Shown piece by piece: positions 32,972 to 41,350 of a DNA stretch of 46,709 bases (position 1 is its first letter; every line of letters starts with the position of its first letter). The DNA comes from Paracraurococcus lichenis (lineage in GTDB: Bacteria; Pseudomonadota; Alphaproteobacteria; Acetobacterales; Acetobacteraceae). Made by a program: the position numbers and the translations under genes. The stretch spans positions 1-46,709 of the forward strand of contig NZ_JAUTWS010000047.1 in assembly GCF_030657435.1 (NCBI RefSeq). Reading direction: 5' to 3'. The notes beneath the pieces were generated by a model. The model did no database searches. It worked only from the letters and a program-made list of their open reading frames with translations, and had not been told where the DNA came from.

Positions 32972-34291
32972 ATGTCCCGCACCCCGCTTGCCCTGCTGCT
33001 CCTCCTCGGCCTCGTCGCCTGCGACGAGGCGAAGCACAGCGTCGCGGAGGGCCAGGGCCCGTCGCCCACCCTGCCGCCGCCGACGAAAAGCTGGATCCCC
33101 ACCATCAACATCGCCCCCGCCCGCGGCTGGGCGGAGGGCGCGACGCCGGTGCCCGGCCAGGGCCTGCGGGTCGCCGCCTTCGCCGAGGACCTCGAGCACC
33201 CGCGCCAGGTCGTCGTCCTGCCGAACGGCGACGTGCTGGTGGCCGAGAGCAATGGCCCGCCGCGGCCGGAGGACGGCAAGGGCATCCGCGGCTGGGTCCA
33301 GGGCATGGTGCAGGGCTGGGCCGGCGCCAAGGCGACGAGTGCCAACCGCATCACCCTGCTGCGCGACGCCGACCATGACGGCCGCGCCGAGACCCGCACC
33401 GCGCTGGTCCAGGACCTCCGCTCGCCCTACGGCATGGCGCTGGTCGGCGACACGCTCTACGTGGCGAATACCGATGCGCTGCTGCGCTTCCCCTACCGCG
33501 AGGGCGAGACCCGCATCACCGCCCCGGGCGAGAAGGTGACGGACCTGCCCGGCGGCCCGCTCAACCACCACTGGACCAAGAACGTCATCGCCAGCCCGGA
33601 CGGCACGAAGCTCTACGTCGCCGTCGGCTCCAACAGCAATGTCGGCGAGAACGGGCTGGAGGCCGAGCGCGAGCGCGCCGCTGTCTGGGAGGTGGATGCG
33701 CGCACCGGCCAGCACCGCATCTTCGCCTCCGGCACCCGCAACCCGGTGGGCCTCGCCTGGGAGCCGGGCACCAAGGTTCTCTGGGTCGCGGTGAACGAGC
33801 GCGACGAACTCGGCAGCGACCTGGTGCCGGACTACATGACCGGGCTGAAGGACGGCGCCTTCTACGGCTGGCCCTTCAGCTATTACGGCCAGCACGTGGA
33901 CAGTCGCGTGCCGCCGAATCCTGGGATGGTGGCGAAGGCCATCCCGCCGGACTATGCGCTCGGGCCGCATACCGCCTCGCTCGGCCTCGCCTTCGCGCCG
34001 CAGCAGAGCGGCCTGCCCGCGCCCTACAACGACGGCGCCTTCATCGGCCAGCACGGTTCCTGGAACCGCCGCCCGCCCTCCGGCTACAAGGTGATCTTCG
34101 TGCCCTTCCGCGACGGCCGGCCGAACGGCGCGCCGATCGACATCCTCACCGGCTTCCTCGACGCCCAGGGCCAGGCGCAGGGGCGGCCGGTCGGCGTCGC
34201 GCCGGACGGGCGCGGCGGGTTGCTGGTCGCCGACGATGTCGGCAACAAGATCTGGCGGGTGACCGCCGGCGGCGGCATCGCGCAGCGCTGA
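32972..34291 (+). CDS. Sorbosone dehydrogenase-like PQQ-type beta-propeller lipoprotein
   Basis: A 439-aa predicted lipoprotein (lipobox LVAC, about residues 14-17) with a six-bladed beta-propeller related to soluble PQQ glucose dehydrogenase and L-sorbosone dehydrogenase. Typical stretches are LEHPRQVVVLPNGDVLVAES, LRSPYGMALVGDTLYVANTD, GPLNHHWTKNVIASPDGTKL, YVAVGSNSNVGENG, and IGQHGSWNRRPPSGYKVIFV. The His/Arg-rich GQHGSWNR region is a plausible PQQ/active-site loop. It would oxidise a sugar or aldehyde in the periplasm, handing electrons to cytochrome or quinone, but the substrate is unknown. AGGA lies 7 nt before the ATG. The MFS gene follows after one base. Confidence 0.88.
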   Translation: MSRTPLALLLLLGLVACDEAKHSVAEGQGPSPTLPPPTKSWIPTINIAPARGWAEGATPVPGQGLRVAAFAEDLEHPRQVVVLPNGDVLVAESNGPPRPEDGKGIRGWVQGMVQGWAGAKATSANRITLLRDADHDGRAETRTALVQDLRSPYGMALVGDTLYVANTDALLRFPYREGETRITAPGEKVTDLPGGPLNHHWTKNVIASPDGTKLYVAVGSNSNVGENGLEAERERAAVWEVDARTGQHRIFASGTRNPVGLAWEPGTKVLWVAVNERDELGSDLVPDYMTGLKDGAFYGWPFSYYGQHVDSRVPPNPGMVAKAIPPDYALGPHTASLGLAFAPQQSGLPAPYNDGAFIGQHGSWNRRPPSGYKVIFVPFRDGRPNGAPIDILTGFLDAQGQAQGRPVGVAPDGRGGLLVADDVGNKIWRVTAGGGIAQR

Positions 34292-34292
34292 C

Positions 34293-35477
34293 ATGGCGCC
34301 GTGGCCGGCGGGCGGCGCCGGCCGCTACGTCCTTCTCTACGTCGCGCTCTTCCTCGGCTGGGGCGTGCTGAGCCCCTTCCTCCCCGCGGTGCTGGAAGGG
34401 CAGGGGGCGAGCCCGGAGGAGATCGGCCTCATCCTCGGCGGCGGCATCGCGGTGCGGCTGGTGGCGACGCCCCTGGTCGGCGCGGTGGCGGACCGGCGGG
34501 CGGCGCCGCGGGCCTGCCTCTTCGCCTGCCTGCTGCTCGCGGCGCTGGCCGCGCTCGGCTACGGCGCCGCGGCGGGCTTCGGCGCGCTGCTGCTGGTCGG
34601 GCTGCTGCAGCACGGCGCGACCGGGCCGGTCGGGCCGCTGCCGGATGCGCTGGCCGTGCGGGCCGCTGCCGCCCCGGGCCTGCGTCTCGACTACGGCCTG
34701 CTGCGCGGGATCGGCTCCGCCGCCTTCGTCGCCGGCACGGCACTGGCGGGGCAGGCCGTCGCGGCCGCGGCGGACCTCCGCGTGGTGCTCTGGCTGCATG
34801 CCGGCTGCTTCCTCCTCGCCGCCCTGGCGACGCTCGCCCTGCCGGTGCCGCCGGCCGCGCCGGCGCCGCGGGCGCGGCGGGGCGCCTTCCGCCCGCTGCT
34901 CGCGCTGCCCGCCTTCCGGCTGGTGCTGCTGGCGACCGCCCTCGTCAGCGGCAGCCATGCCGTGGCGACGGGCTATGCGACCATCCGCTGGCGGGAGGCC
35001 GGGATCGGGGCGGAGACCATCGGGCTGCTCTGGTCGGTCTCGGTCGCCTCGGAGATCCTGGTCTTCGCCTGGATCGGGCCGCGGCTGCTGGCGCGGCTCG
35101 GTCCCGGCGCCCTGATCGGGCTGGCCGCCGCCGCCGGCGTGCTGCGCTGGTCCGTCATGGCGCTGACCGCCGCGGTGCCGGCGATGGTCCTGGCCCAGCC
35201 GCTGCACGGGATGACCTTTGCGGCGCAGCACCTGGCCGCCATGGCGGTGATCGGCCGCAGCGTCCCGCCCGCCCTCGCGGCCTCGGCCCAGGCGCTCTAT
35301 GCGACGCTCGGCGTCGGCCTCGCGGGGGCCGTCGCCACCCTGGCCTCCGGCCTGCTCTATGGCCGCTTCGGTGCCGGCGCCTTCTGGGCCATGGCGCTGC
35401 TCTGCCTCGCCGCCCTGCCCGTTGCGCAGGCAATCCGACGCGCCAACGCCGAAACATCACGCCGCCTGCCTGTTTGA
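34293..35477 (+). CDS. MFS transporter, HcaT-like (phenylpropionate/nucleoside-symporter type)
   Basis: An inner-membrane carrier of 394 aa with about 12 hydrophobic segments. The start RYVLLYVALFLGWGVLSPFL, then PEEIGLILGGGIAVRLVATP, resembles the HcaT/3-phenylpropionate permease branch; LRLDYGLLRGIGSAAFVAGT and QPLHGMTFAAQHLAAMAVIG also fit that group. The start codon lies one base after the sorbosone-dehydrogenase-like stop, so the two are co-transcribed. The substrate is not determined; import of an oxidised sugar or aromatic acid is possible. Confidence 0.82.
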   Translation: MAPWPAGGAGRYVLLYVALFLGWGVLSPFLPAVLEGQGASPEEIGLILGGGIAVRLVATPLVGAVADRRAAPRACLFACLLLAALAALGYGAAAGFGALLLVGLLQHGATGPVGPLPDALAVRAAAAPGLRLDYGLLRGIGSAAFVAGTALAGQAVAAAADLRVVLWLHAGCFLLAALATLALPVPPAAPAPRARRGAFRPLLALPAFRLVLLATALVSGSHAVATGYATIRWREAGIGAETIGLLWSVSVASEILVFAWIGPRLLARLGPGALIGLAAAAGVLRWSVMALTAAVPAMVLAQPLHGMTFAAQHLAAMAVIGRSVPPALAASAQALYATLGVGLAGAVATLASGLLYGRFGAGAFWAMALLCLAALPVAQAIRRANAETSRRLPV

Positions 35478-35502
35478 AAGGCTGGCCTTGTGCCCTTCGC
35501 AC

Positions 35503-38292
35503 ATGCAACATGGCGGCATGCCCGACGTCGCGCCCGACCCCCTCGAGGAACTCCTGGCCCGCCTGCGGGAGGCGCGCGACGCCGCCGCGCAGGACCCCTT
35601 CGGCGACCCCGTCCTGCTGATCGCGCTGGCCATCAGCCGGCGGATGGATGACGGGCAGCTCGACCTCGACAGCCTCGCCGACATGGTCCAGCGCCTGGCG
35701 GATGCCGCGGCGGCCGAGCGGGCGAAGCGGCTGGCCGCCTATGTCGGCCTCGGTACCGCGACGGACCTGCCGGCGCTGGCCGAGCGGCTGGTCCGGCCGG
35801 ACCCCGAGGACAGCCCGATCCCCTTCGCGCGCTACCGCGCCCTGCTCGAGACGCCGCGCTTTGCCGCCGTCTTCACCGCCCACCCGACCTTCTCCCTGCC
35901 GCCCGAGACCGGCACGGCGCTGGCGGAGGCAGCGAGCGGCGCGGCGCTGCCCCCCGGCCTCCTCCACCGGCCGAGCCCGCCGACCCTCGCCGAGGAGTTC
36001 CGCCAGGCGGTCGCCGCCATCCAGCGCGGGCGCGACGCGCTGGACGGGCTCGCGGCGGCGCTGCTGACGGCCGCCAAGGGCGTCTGGGGCGACCGCTGGA
36101 CCACGCTGGTGCCCCGCCCGGTCCTGCTCTCCTCCTGGGTCGGCTACGACACCGACGGCCGCACCGATATCGGCTGGTGGGACACGCTGCGGCTGCGCCT
36201 GACCATGAAGCGCCTGCAACTCGAGCGCCTGCATGCCCAGCTCCTCCCCCTCGGCGAGGCCGCGGCGCCCATCGCCGCCCGGGTCGCGGCGGCGATGGAG
36301 GCGGTCGCCGCGCAGATCGCGGCGGTGCCGGAGGCGCCGGAGCCCGAGGCGGTCGCGCGGCTGGCCGCCGAGATGCTGGGACGGCGGGAGGCGGCGCTGA
36401 CCGGCACCGGGCCGCTGCTGGAGATGTTCCCCGCCGCCATCGCCGCCGCGCCGGACGATGCGGCGCGCCTGGCGCTCGCCGTCGCGCGCGGCGGGCTCGC
36501 CGCGCATGGCCTCTCGCTCGCCCATACCCATGTCCGGCTGAACGCGGCGCAGGTGCACAATGCCGTCCGCCAGCGGCTCAGCCTCACCACCTCGGCCGAT
36601 GACATGGCGCAGCGGCGCGGCCTGCTGGCGCAGATCAACACCGCCCTCGGCGAGGTCGCGGCGCAGCCGGTCGATTTCGGCGCGCTGATCGCCGAGCAGG
36701 CCTCGGCGGCGCGGCTGATGCTGATCTGCGCCCAGATCGCCAAACATGTGGACGGCAGCGCGCCCATCCGCTTCCTGATCGCCGAGACCGAGACGGGCTA
36801 TACGCTGCTCGCCGCGCTCTGGCTGGCCAAGCGGTTCGGTGCGGACCAGGCCATCGAGATCTCGCCGCTCTTCGAGACGGCCGAGGCGCTCGACCGCGGC
36901 GAGCGGGTGCTGGAGGAGGCGCTGCGCAGCCCCCACTACCGCGACTATGTCCGGCAGCATGGGCGGCTCTGCCTGCAATTCGGCTATTCCGATTCCGGCC
37001 GCTATGTCGGCCAGCTCGCCGGGTCCTATCTCGCGGAACGCCTCAAGCTGCGGCTCGTGGAGCTGCTGCGGCGGCACAAGCTCGACGGCATCGAGGTCGT
37101 GCTCTTCGACACCCATGGCGAGAGCGTCGGGCGCGGCGGGCATCCGGACAGCCTCGCCGACCGGCTCGCCTATCTCTCCCCGCCGCAGGCCCGCGCCGCG
37201 CTCGACCGTGCCGGCCTCAGGCTGCGGGAGGAGACGGCCTTCCAGGGCGGCGACGGCTACCTGCTCTTCGGCACGCCGCAGCTCGCCGCCGCCACCGTCG
37301 CCGGCATCGCCGCGCATGCCTTCGCGCCGGTCGGGCCGGTCGACGACCCGGTCTATGCCGAGGCCGACTATGTCGCGGATTTCTTCGCCACGGTCCGGCG
37401 GGAGATGCAGGCGCTGGTCGCCGATCCCGGCTATGCCGCGCTGCTTGGCGCCTTCGGCCCCGGCCTGCTGGACCGCACCGGGTCACGCCCGGCGGTGCGA
37501 CAGTCGGACGGCATGGGCGGGCCGCTGCGCATCAGCCATCCCTCGCAGCTCCGCGCCATCCCGAACAACGCCATCCTGCAGCAGCTCGGCTGGATGGCGA
37601 ATTCCATCCACGGCCTCGGCCTCGCCGCCTCGGCCAATCCGGATGCCTTCGCCGACCTGCGGGAGCGCTCGCCGCGCTTCAAGCGGGCGCTCGCCATGGC
37701 GGCGCGGGCGGTGGCCTGCTCGGATCTCGGCGTGCTGCGGGCGGTCGTCGATACGCTCGATCCCGGCCCCTGGCTCGACCGCGCCGGCTTCACCCGCCGG
37801 CCCGGCCGGCGGGAGGAGCTGCTCTCCGTCGCCGGGGCGGTGGAGCGGCTGGACCTGGATGCACCGGTGCGCCGGCTCTTCCGCCGGCTGCAGGCCGATC
37901 ATCTCGCGCTGCGGCATGCCTGGCCGGACCTGCCGACCATGCCGGACCGCCTCGTGCTGCTGCACGCGCTCCGCCTCGCGCTCATCCACCGGATCTGGCT
38001 GCTGGCCGCCGGCCTGCCGGAGTTCAGCCCGCGGCACGGCGCGACGCGGGAGATGCTGGTACTGCGCATCCTGCAACTCGATGTGGAGCCCTCGTTGCGG
38101 CTGCTGGAGGAGGTCTTCCCCGCGGCGCCGGGCACGCTGGTGGAGCTCGACTTCCGGGAACCGGCGCCGCAGCGGGAGGGGCTGAGCTATGCCCGCGAGC
38201 ATGCCGAGATCTTTGCGCCCATGGCGCGGCTCTTCGGCCTGGTGCGCGGCTGCGGCGCGGCGATCACGCATGAGGTCGGCGCCTTCGGCTGA
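35503..38292 (+). CDS. ppc: Divergent phosphoenolpyruvate carboxylase
   Basis: About 929 aa, the usual PEP carboxylase length. Activity would add bicarbonate to PEP to give oxaloacetate. The catalytic-histidine motif TAHPT is present (125-129) but followed by Phe rather than Glu. The second motif reads FGYSDSGRYVG (about 493 on) where canonical enzymes have LGYSDSxKDxG. The glycine-rich loop is FDTHGESVGRGG (about 534 on), two residues shorter than the usual FHGRGGxVGRGGG, and so lacks one conserved Arg. RAIPNNAI replaces RAIPWxFAW, and the protein ends GAFG instead of QNTG. It may belong with the divergent PEP carboxylases of methylotrophs. Starts at TTG 35488 (AAAGG upstream) and ATG 35518 are possible. 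It may be a variant enzyme or non-catalytic. Confidence 0.8.
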   Translation: MQHGGMPDVAPDPLEELLARLREARDAAAQDPFGDPVLLIALAISRRMDDGQLDLDSLADMVQRLADAAAAERAKRLAAYVGLGTATDLPALAERLVRPDPEDSPIPFARYRALLETPRFAAVFTAHPTFSLPPETGTALAEAASGAALPPGLLHRPSPPTLAEEFRQAVAAIQRGRDALDGLAAALLTAAKGVWGDRWTTLVPRPVLLSSWVGYDTDGRTDIGWWDTLRLRLTMKRLQLERLHAQLLPLGEAAAPIAARVAAAMEAVAAQIAAVPEAPEPEAVARLAAEMLGRREAALTGTGPLLEMFPAAIAAAPDDAARLALAVARGGLAAHGLSLAHTHVRLNAAQVHNAVRQRLSLTTSADDMAQRRGLLAQINTALGEVAAQPVDFGALIAEQASAARLMLICAQIAKHVDGSAPIRFLIAETETGYTLLAALWLAKRFGADQAIEISPLFETAEALDRGERVLEEALRSPHYRDYVRQHGRLCLQFGYSDSGRYVGQLAGSYLAERLKLRLVELLRRHKLDGIEVVLFDTHGESVGRGGHPDSLADRLAYLSPPQARAALDRAGLRLREETAFQGGDGYLLFGTPQLAAATVAGIAAHAFAPVGPVDDPVYAEADYVADFFATVRREMQALVADPGYAALLGAFGPGLLDRTGSRPAVRQSDGMGGPLRISHPSQLRAIPNNAILQQLGWMANSIHGLGLAASANPDAFADLRERSPRFKRALAMAARAVACSDLGVLRAVVDTLDPGPWLDRAGFTRRPGRREELLSVAGAVERLDLDAPVRRLFRRLQADHLALRHAWPDLPTMPDRLVLLHALRLALIHRIWLLAAGLPEFSPRHGATREMLVLRILQLDVEPSLRLLEEVFPAAPGTLVELDFREPAPQREGLSYAREHAEIFAPMARLFGLVRGCGAAITHEVGAFG

Positions 38293-38393
38293 GGCCGGCG
38301 GCGCGCCACGCGGGGAGGGGAAGATCCCTCGCCGGAACGTGCGGCCGGCGAGAACCGAAAGCGTTCCGCAGAAGCATATGCCTGGTGTTATTA

Positions 38394-38418
38394 TTCCTCT
38401 GCCTGGAAAAGGGAGGAA
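38394..38418 (+). promoter_or_regulatory. Hairpin enclosing the RTX gene Shine-Dalgarno sequence
   Basis: TTCCTC (38394-38399) pairs perfectly with GAGGAA (38413-38418), and CCT (38402-38404) with AGG (38410-38412), closing a GGAAA loop with a two-base bulge. The paired 3' strand contains the whole ribosome binding site GGGAGG, and the ATG follows 3 nt later. The 5' flank is AT-rich and contains the palindrome GCATATGC (38374-38381), so the promoter is probably here as well. Translation could be gated by temperature or a factor. Confidence 0.4.
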
Positions 38419-38421
38419 CCG

Positions 38422-39114
38422 ATGGCCTTTCTTCGTGGCACGCCGGGCGACGACAACCTCAGCGGCACGCCGGGTCCCGACATCATCGCGGGCCTGGCCG
38501 GAAGCGACCACCTCACCGGTCTCGCCGGCGACGACAGCCTGATCGGCGGCGCCGGGGCGGATGTCCTCTCGGGACTCGCGGGCGATGACCTGCTGATCGG
38601 TGGCCCGGGCAATGACGAGCTTCTCGGCGGCTATGGCCGGGACACGCTGCTCGGCGGTCCCGGGGACGACATCCTGGAAGGCAATGTCGGGGCGGACCTG
38701 CTGGTCGGCGGAGCCGGGGCCGACCGGTTCTTCTTCGCGCCGACGGTCATCTACGACGAGAGTGCGCGCCTGCAGGTGGCCGATGCCGATACCGGGTTCG
38801 GCCCGGGCAAGCGGGATGTCATCCTGGATTTCGTGCAGGGCGAGGACACGATCCTGCTGTCCTACAACACCCGGGACTTCAGCTTCGGGGCGCCGGCCAA
38901 CCCGGCGCTGCCGGTCTTCCTCGGCACCGCGCCCTTCAGCGGCGAGGATGCCGCCCTGCAGGTGCGCTACGACATCGCCCATGGCCGGACGGTCGTGGAG
39001 TTCCTCGGCCCGACCCTGGCCGCGCCGCTGCCGGATGGCGAGACGCGCTTCCACGGCGAGATCGAGCTTGCCGGCGTCCACCACCTGACGAGCCAGGATC
39101 TCCTGCTCGCCTGA
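38422..39114 (+). CDS. Small RTX (calcium-binding nonapeptide repeat) protein
   Basis: A 230-aa protein made almost only of glycine-rich nonapeptide repeats of the GGxGxDxLx type, about eleven in a row from residue 6 to 104 (for instance GGAGADVLS, GGPGNDELL, GGPGDDILE). These bind Ca2+ as a beta-roll. The C-terminal part (RDVILDFVQGEDTILLSYNT and the following 100 residues) is the typical end of type I secreted proteins, so the protein is probably exported without an N-terminal signal. No enzymatic or adhesin domain is attached and no type I secretion genes are adjacent. The strong GGGAGG site fixes the start. The job is unknown. Confidence 0.9.
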   Translation: MAFLRGTPGDDNLSGTPGPDIIAGLAGSDHLTGLAGDDSLIGGAGADVLSGLAGDDLLIGGPGNDELLGGYGRDTLLGGPGDDILEGNVGADLLVGGAGADRFFFAPTVIYDESARLQVADADTGFGPGKRDVILDFVQGEDTILLSYNTRDFSFGAPANPALPVFLGTAPFSGEDAALQVRYDIAHGRTVVEFLGPTLAAPLPDGETRFHGEIELAGVHHLTSQDLLLA

Positions 39115-39169
39115 ACGGGGAGGGCGGCCGGGCAAGCCTTTCGCGGCCTGCGCCCGGACGGACGCCGGG

Positions 39170-39199
39170 CGGGTGCGGCATGCCGGCGCGCCGCACCCG
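39170..39199. terminator. Bidirectional hairpin terminator after the RTX gene
   Basis: A perfect 10-bp inverted repeat, CGGGTGCGGC/GCCGCACCCG, with a 10-nt loop lies between the convergent RTX and small membrane protein genes. Confidence 0.55.
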
Positions 39200-39222
39200 T
39201 GCCATGCCTCGGCCGCGCGCCG

Positions 39223-39435
39223 TCACTCCCGCGACGGCAGCGCCGCGATCACTTGCGCCCCGAGCAGGCAGCCGATCGCCGTCCCCGCCCAGTCCTGCCC
39301 CGCCAGCAGGCAGGCGCCCAGCGCCGCCAGGCCGAGCAGCAGCAGCACGCGACTGCCCGCGGCCACGACCAGCCGGTCGAGCCAGAGGCCCATGGTGATG
39401 CCGGCCGCGATCCCGGCGAGGTCGAGAGCTGTCAT
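39223..39435 (-). CDS. Small membrane protein, 70 aa
   Basis: Two to three hydrophobic segments: LDLAGIAAGITMGLWLDRLV, GSRVLLLLGLAALGACLLAG, and WAGTAIGCLLGAQVIAALPS. This predicts a small inner-membrane protein. It lies 44 nt downstream of nsrR on the same strand and may be in its operon. An ATG at 39483 would add 16 residues and overlap nsrR slightly. No family was recognised. Confidence 0.6.
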   Translation of the reverse strand: MTALDLAGIAAGITMGLWLDRLVVAAGSRVLLLLGLAALGACLLAGQDWAGTAIGCLLGAQVIAALPSRE

Positions 39436-39479
39436 GCGGCGCAGCCTCGCACGCGCCGCTGGCCAGTCTCTTGCCGAAA

Positions 39480-39959
39480 TCACATTTCGGAGAGTGACGC
39501 GAGTCCAAGCCGCGCTTCCGCCGCCGCCCGCGCCGGCCGGTCCAGCAGGTCGGCCAGCGTCATCCCGTCCAGCACGCCGAGGAAGGCGGCCATGGCCCGG
39601 CCCAGCGCGCCCTGCAGCCGGCAGGCGCCCGCCAGGACGCAGCGCTCCCCGCTGACGTCGCCGCAGGGATCGCCGCCCGGGCTGAAGCAGGCGACCAAAG
39701 CAAGGTCGTCCTCCGTCCGCCGCACCACGTCGCCCAGGCGGATCGCCTCCGGCGCCATCGCCAGCACCATCCCGCCGCCCCGCCCACGCCGCGTCTCGAT
39801 GAAGCCGGCCGCGGCCAGGCGCTGCACCACCTTGTCCAGGTGGTTGGCGGAGATGCGCCAGGCGGTGGCGATCTCCTCGGTCTGCACCCGCGCGCCCGGG
39901 CGCAGGGCGAGGTGCATGAGGGTGCGGAAGGCGAGGTCGGTGTGCAGCGTCAGGCGCAT
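39480..39959 (-). CDS. nsrR: Rrf2-family nitric-oxide-sensing repressor NsrR
   Basis: A 159-aa winged-helix repressor. The N-terminus MRLTLHTDLAFRTLMHLALR and IATAWRISANHLDKVVQRLA form the Rrf2 DNA-binding domain; RRGRGGGMVLA is the wing. The cysteine region ACFSPGGDPCGDVSGERCVL then AGACRLQGALGRAM holds four cysteines. The last two have the spacing typical of NsrR, whose [4Fe-4S] or [2Fe-2S] cluster is destroyed by NO; the region has one cysteine more than usual. It is divergent from hmp, the classic NsrR target, with an imperfect palindrome between them. The repressor should release hmp when NO is present. Confidence 0.9.
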   Translation of the reverse strand: MRLTLHTDLAFRTLMHLALRPGARVQTEEIATAWRISANHLDKVVQRLAAAGFIETRRGRGGGMVLAMAPEAIRLGDVVRRTEDDLALVACFSPGGDPCGDVSGERCVLAGACRLQGALGRAMAAFLGVLDGMTLADLLDRPARAAAEARLGLASLSEM

Positions 39960-40006
39960 GGCTCGATCATAGGGTTTTCCTGGCAGCGGGGCGTCCGGGC
40001 TGATAA

Positions 40007-40025
40007 GTGGTATTGAAGATTCCAC
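40007..40025. promoter_or_regulatory. Candidate NsrR operator upstream of hmp
   Basis: A 19-bp imperfect palindrome, GTGG-TATTGAAGATT-CCAC, lies in the nsrR-hmp gap, 14 nt before the hmp start. The AT-rich centre with dyad half-sites resembles known NsrR sites. It overlaps the region just before the hmp ribosome binding site (GGAG, 40030-40033), so bound repressor would block transcription. Confidence 0.5.
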
Positions 40026-40039
40026 ATTTGGAGCCCCTC

Positions 40040-41236
40040 ATGCCCCTCAGCGACGCGACCAAGGCAACCGTGAAGGCAACCGTCCCCGCCCTCGAGCAGC
40101 ACGGGCTGGAGATCACCCGGCGAATGTACGAGCGGATGTTCCGCAACCCGGAGATCCGCGACCTCTTCAACCAGTCCCACCACGGCGAGACCGGCTCCCA
40201 GCCGAAGGCGCTGGCGACGGCGGTGCTGGCCTATGCGCGGAACATCGACAACCTCGCCGTCCTCGGCGCCGCGGTGGAGCGGATCGCGCAGAAGCATGCC
40301 GGCCTGCTGATCCTGCCGGAGCACTACCCGCATGTGGCGGAGGCGCTGCTGGGCGCGATCGGCGACGTGCTGGGGGAGGCTGCGACGCCGGAGATCCTGG
40401 CCGCCTGGGGCGAGGCCTATTGGGCGCTGGCCGAGATCCTGATCGGGCGGGAGGCGCAGATCTACCGCGCGACCGCCGCGGCGCCGGGGGGATGGCAGGG
40501 CTGGCGGCGCTTCGTCGTCGCGGAGAGGGTGCGGGAGAGCGACCTCATCACCTCCTTCCGCCTGCGGCCGGAGGATGGCGGCCGGGTCCTGCGCCACAAG
40601 CCGGGGCAGTACCTGACCTTCCGCCTCGGCCTGCCGGGCCATACGCTGCTGAAGCGCAACTACAGCATCTCCTCCGCACCGGACGACCGCGGCTACCGCA
40701 TCAGCGTGAAGCGGGAGCAGGGGGGCGCCGTCTCCAACTGGCTGCACGACCAGGCGGGGCCGGGGACGGTGCTGGAGGCGGCGGCGCCGGCCGGCGAGTT
40801 CGTGCTGCCGGAGGCGCCCGAGCGGCCGGTGGTGCTGCTCTCGGGCGGCGTCGGGCTGACGCCGCTGCTCTCCATGCTGGAGGTGATCGCGGCGCGGCAT
40901 CCAAGCCTCGAGACGCACTGGGCGCATGGCGCGCTGGATGGCGCGACCCAGGCCTTCGGCGAGCGGGTGGCGGCGCTGGCGCAGGCGGCGCCGGGCGTGA
41001 CCGCGACGACCTTCCACGAGGCGCCGCGGCCGGAGGACCGGGGCCGGGCGGAGCCGGGCCGGATCACGCCGGACTGGCTGCGCGCGCATACGCCGCTGGA
41101 CCGGGCCGACTACTACCTCTGCGGCCCGAAGCCCTTCCTGCGGGTGCTGGTGGGCGGGCTGGCCGCGGCGGGGGTGCCGGCGCAGCGCATCCACTACGAG
41201 TTCTTCGGACCAGCGGACGAGCTGCTGGCGGCCTGA
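40040..41236 (+). CDS. hmp: Nitric oxide dioxygenase (flavohemoglobin)
   Basis: Converts NO and O2 to nitrate with NAD(P)H, 398 aa. The N-terminal globin domain (1-140) has the proximal His86 in RIAQKHAGL and Tyr96 in LPEHYPHV. The FAD domain carries HKPGQYLTFRLGL and the FAD motif KRNYSISSAP. The NAD domain has LLSGGVGLTPLLSMLE and YYLCGPKPFLR, and the protein ends near HYEFFGP. All three domains are complete. The start is supported by GGAG 6 nt upstream. Divergent from nsrR, which probably regulates it. Confidence 0.96.
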   Translation: MPLSDATKATVKATVPALEQHGLEITRRMYERMFRNPEIRDLFNQSHHGETGSQPKALATAVLAYARNIDNLAVLGAAVERIAQKHAGLLILPEHYPHVAEALLGAIGDVLGEAATPEILAAWGEAYWALAEILIGREAQIYRATAAAPGGWQGWRRFVVAERVRESDLITSFRLRPEDGGRVLRHKPGQYLTFRLGLPGHTLLKRNYSISSAPDDRGYRISVKREQGGAVSNWLHDQAGPGTVLEAAAPAGEFVLPEAPERPVVLLSGGVGLTPLLSMLEVIAARHPSLETHWAHGALDGATQAFGERVAALAQAAPGVTATTFHEAPRPEDRGRAEPGRITPDWLRAHTPLDRADYYLCGPKPFLRVLVGGLAAAGVPAQRIHYEFFGPADELLAA

Positions 41237-41243
41237 CCGGGGC

Positions 41244-41266
41244 AGGGCGGGGCCGCACCCCGCCCT
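41244..41266 (+). terminator. Terminator hairpin after hmp
   Basis: A perfect 9-bp inverted repeat, AGGGCGGGG/CCCCGCCCT, with loop CCGCA begins 8 nt after the stop. No long T-run follows. Confidence 0.6.
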
Positions 41267-41350
41267 TGCATCGCCGGATCGGTGGGTGGTATTAGGACTA
41301 TCGTCGCAGGGACCGCTGCGCCTGCGGGGTGCGGCATCCCGGGACGGGCC

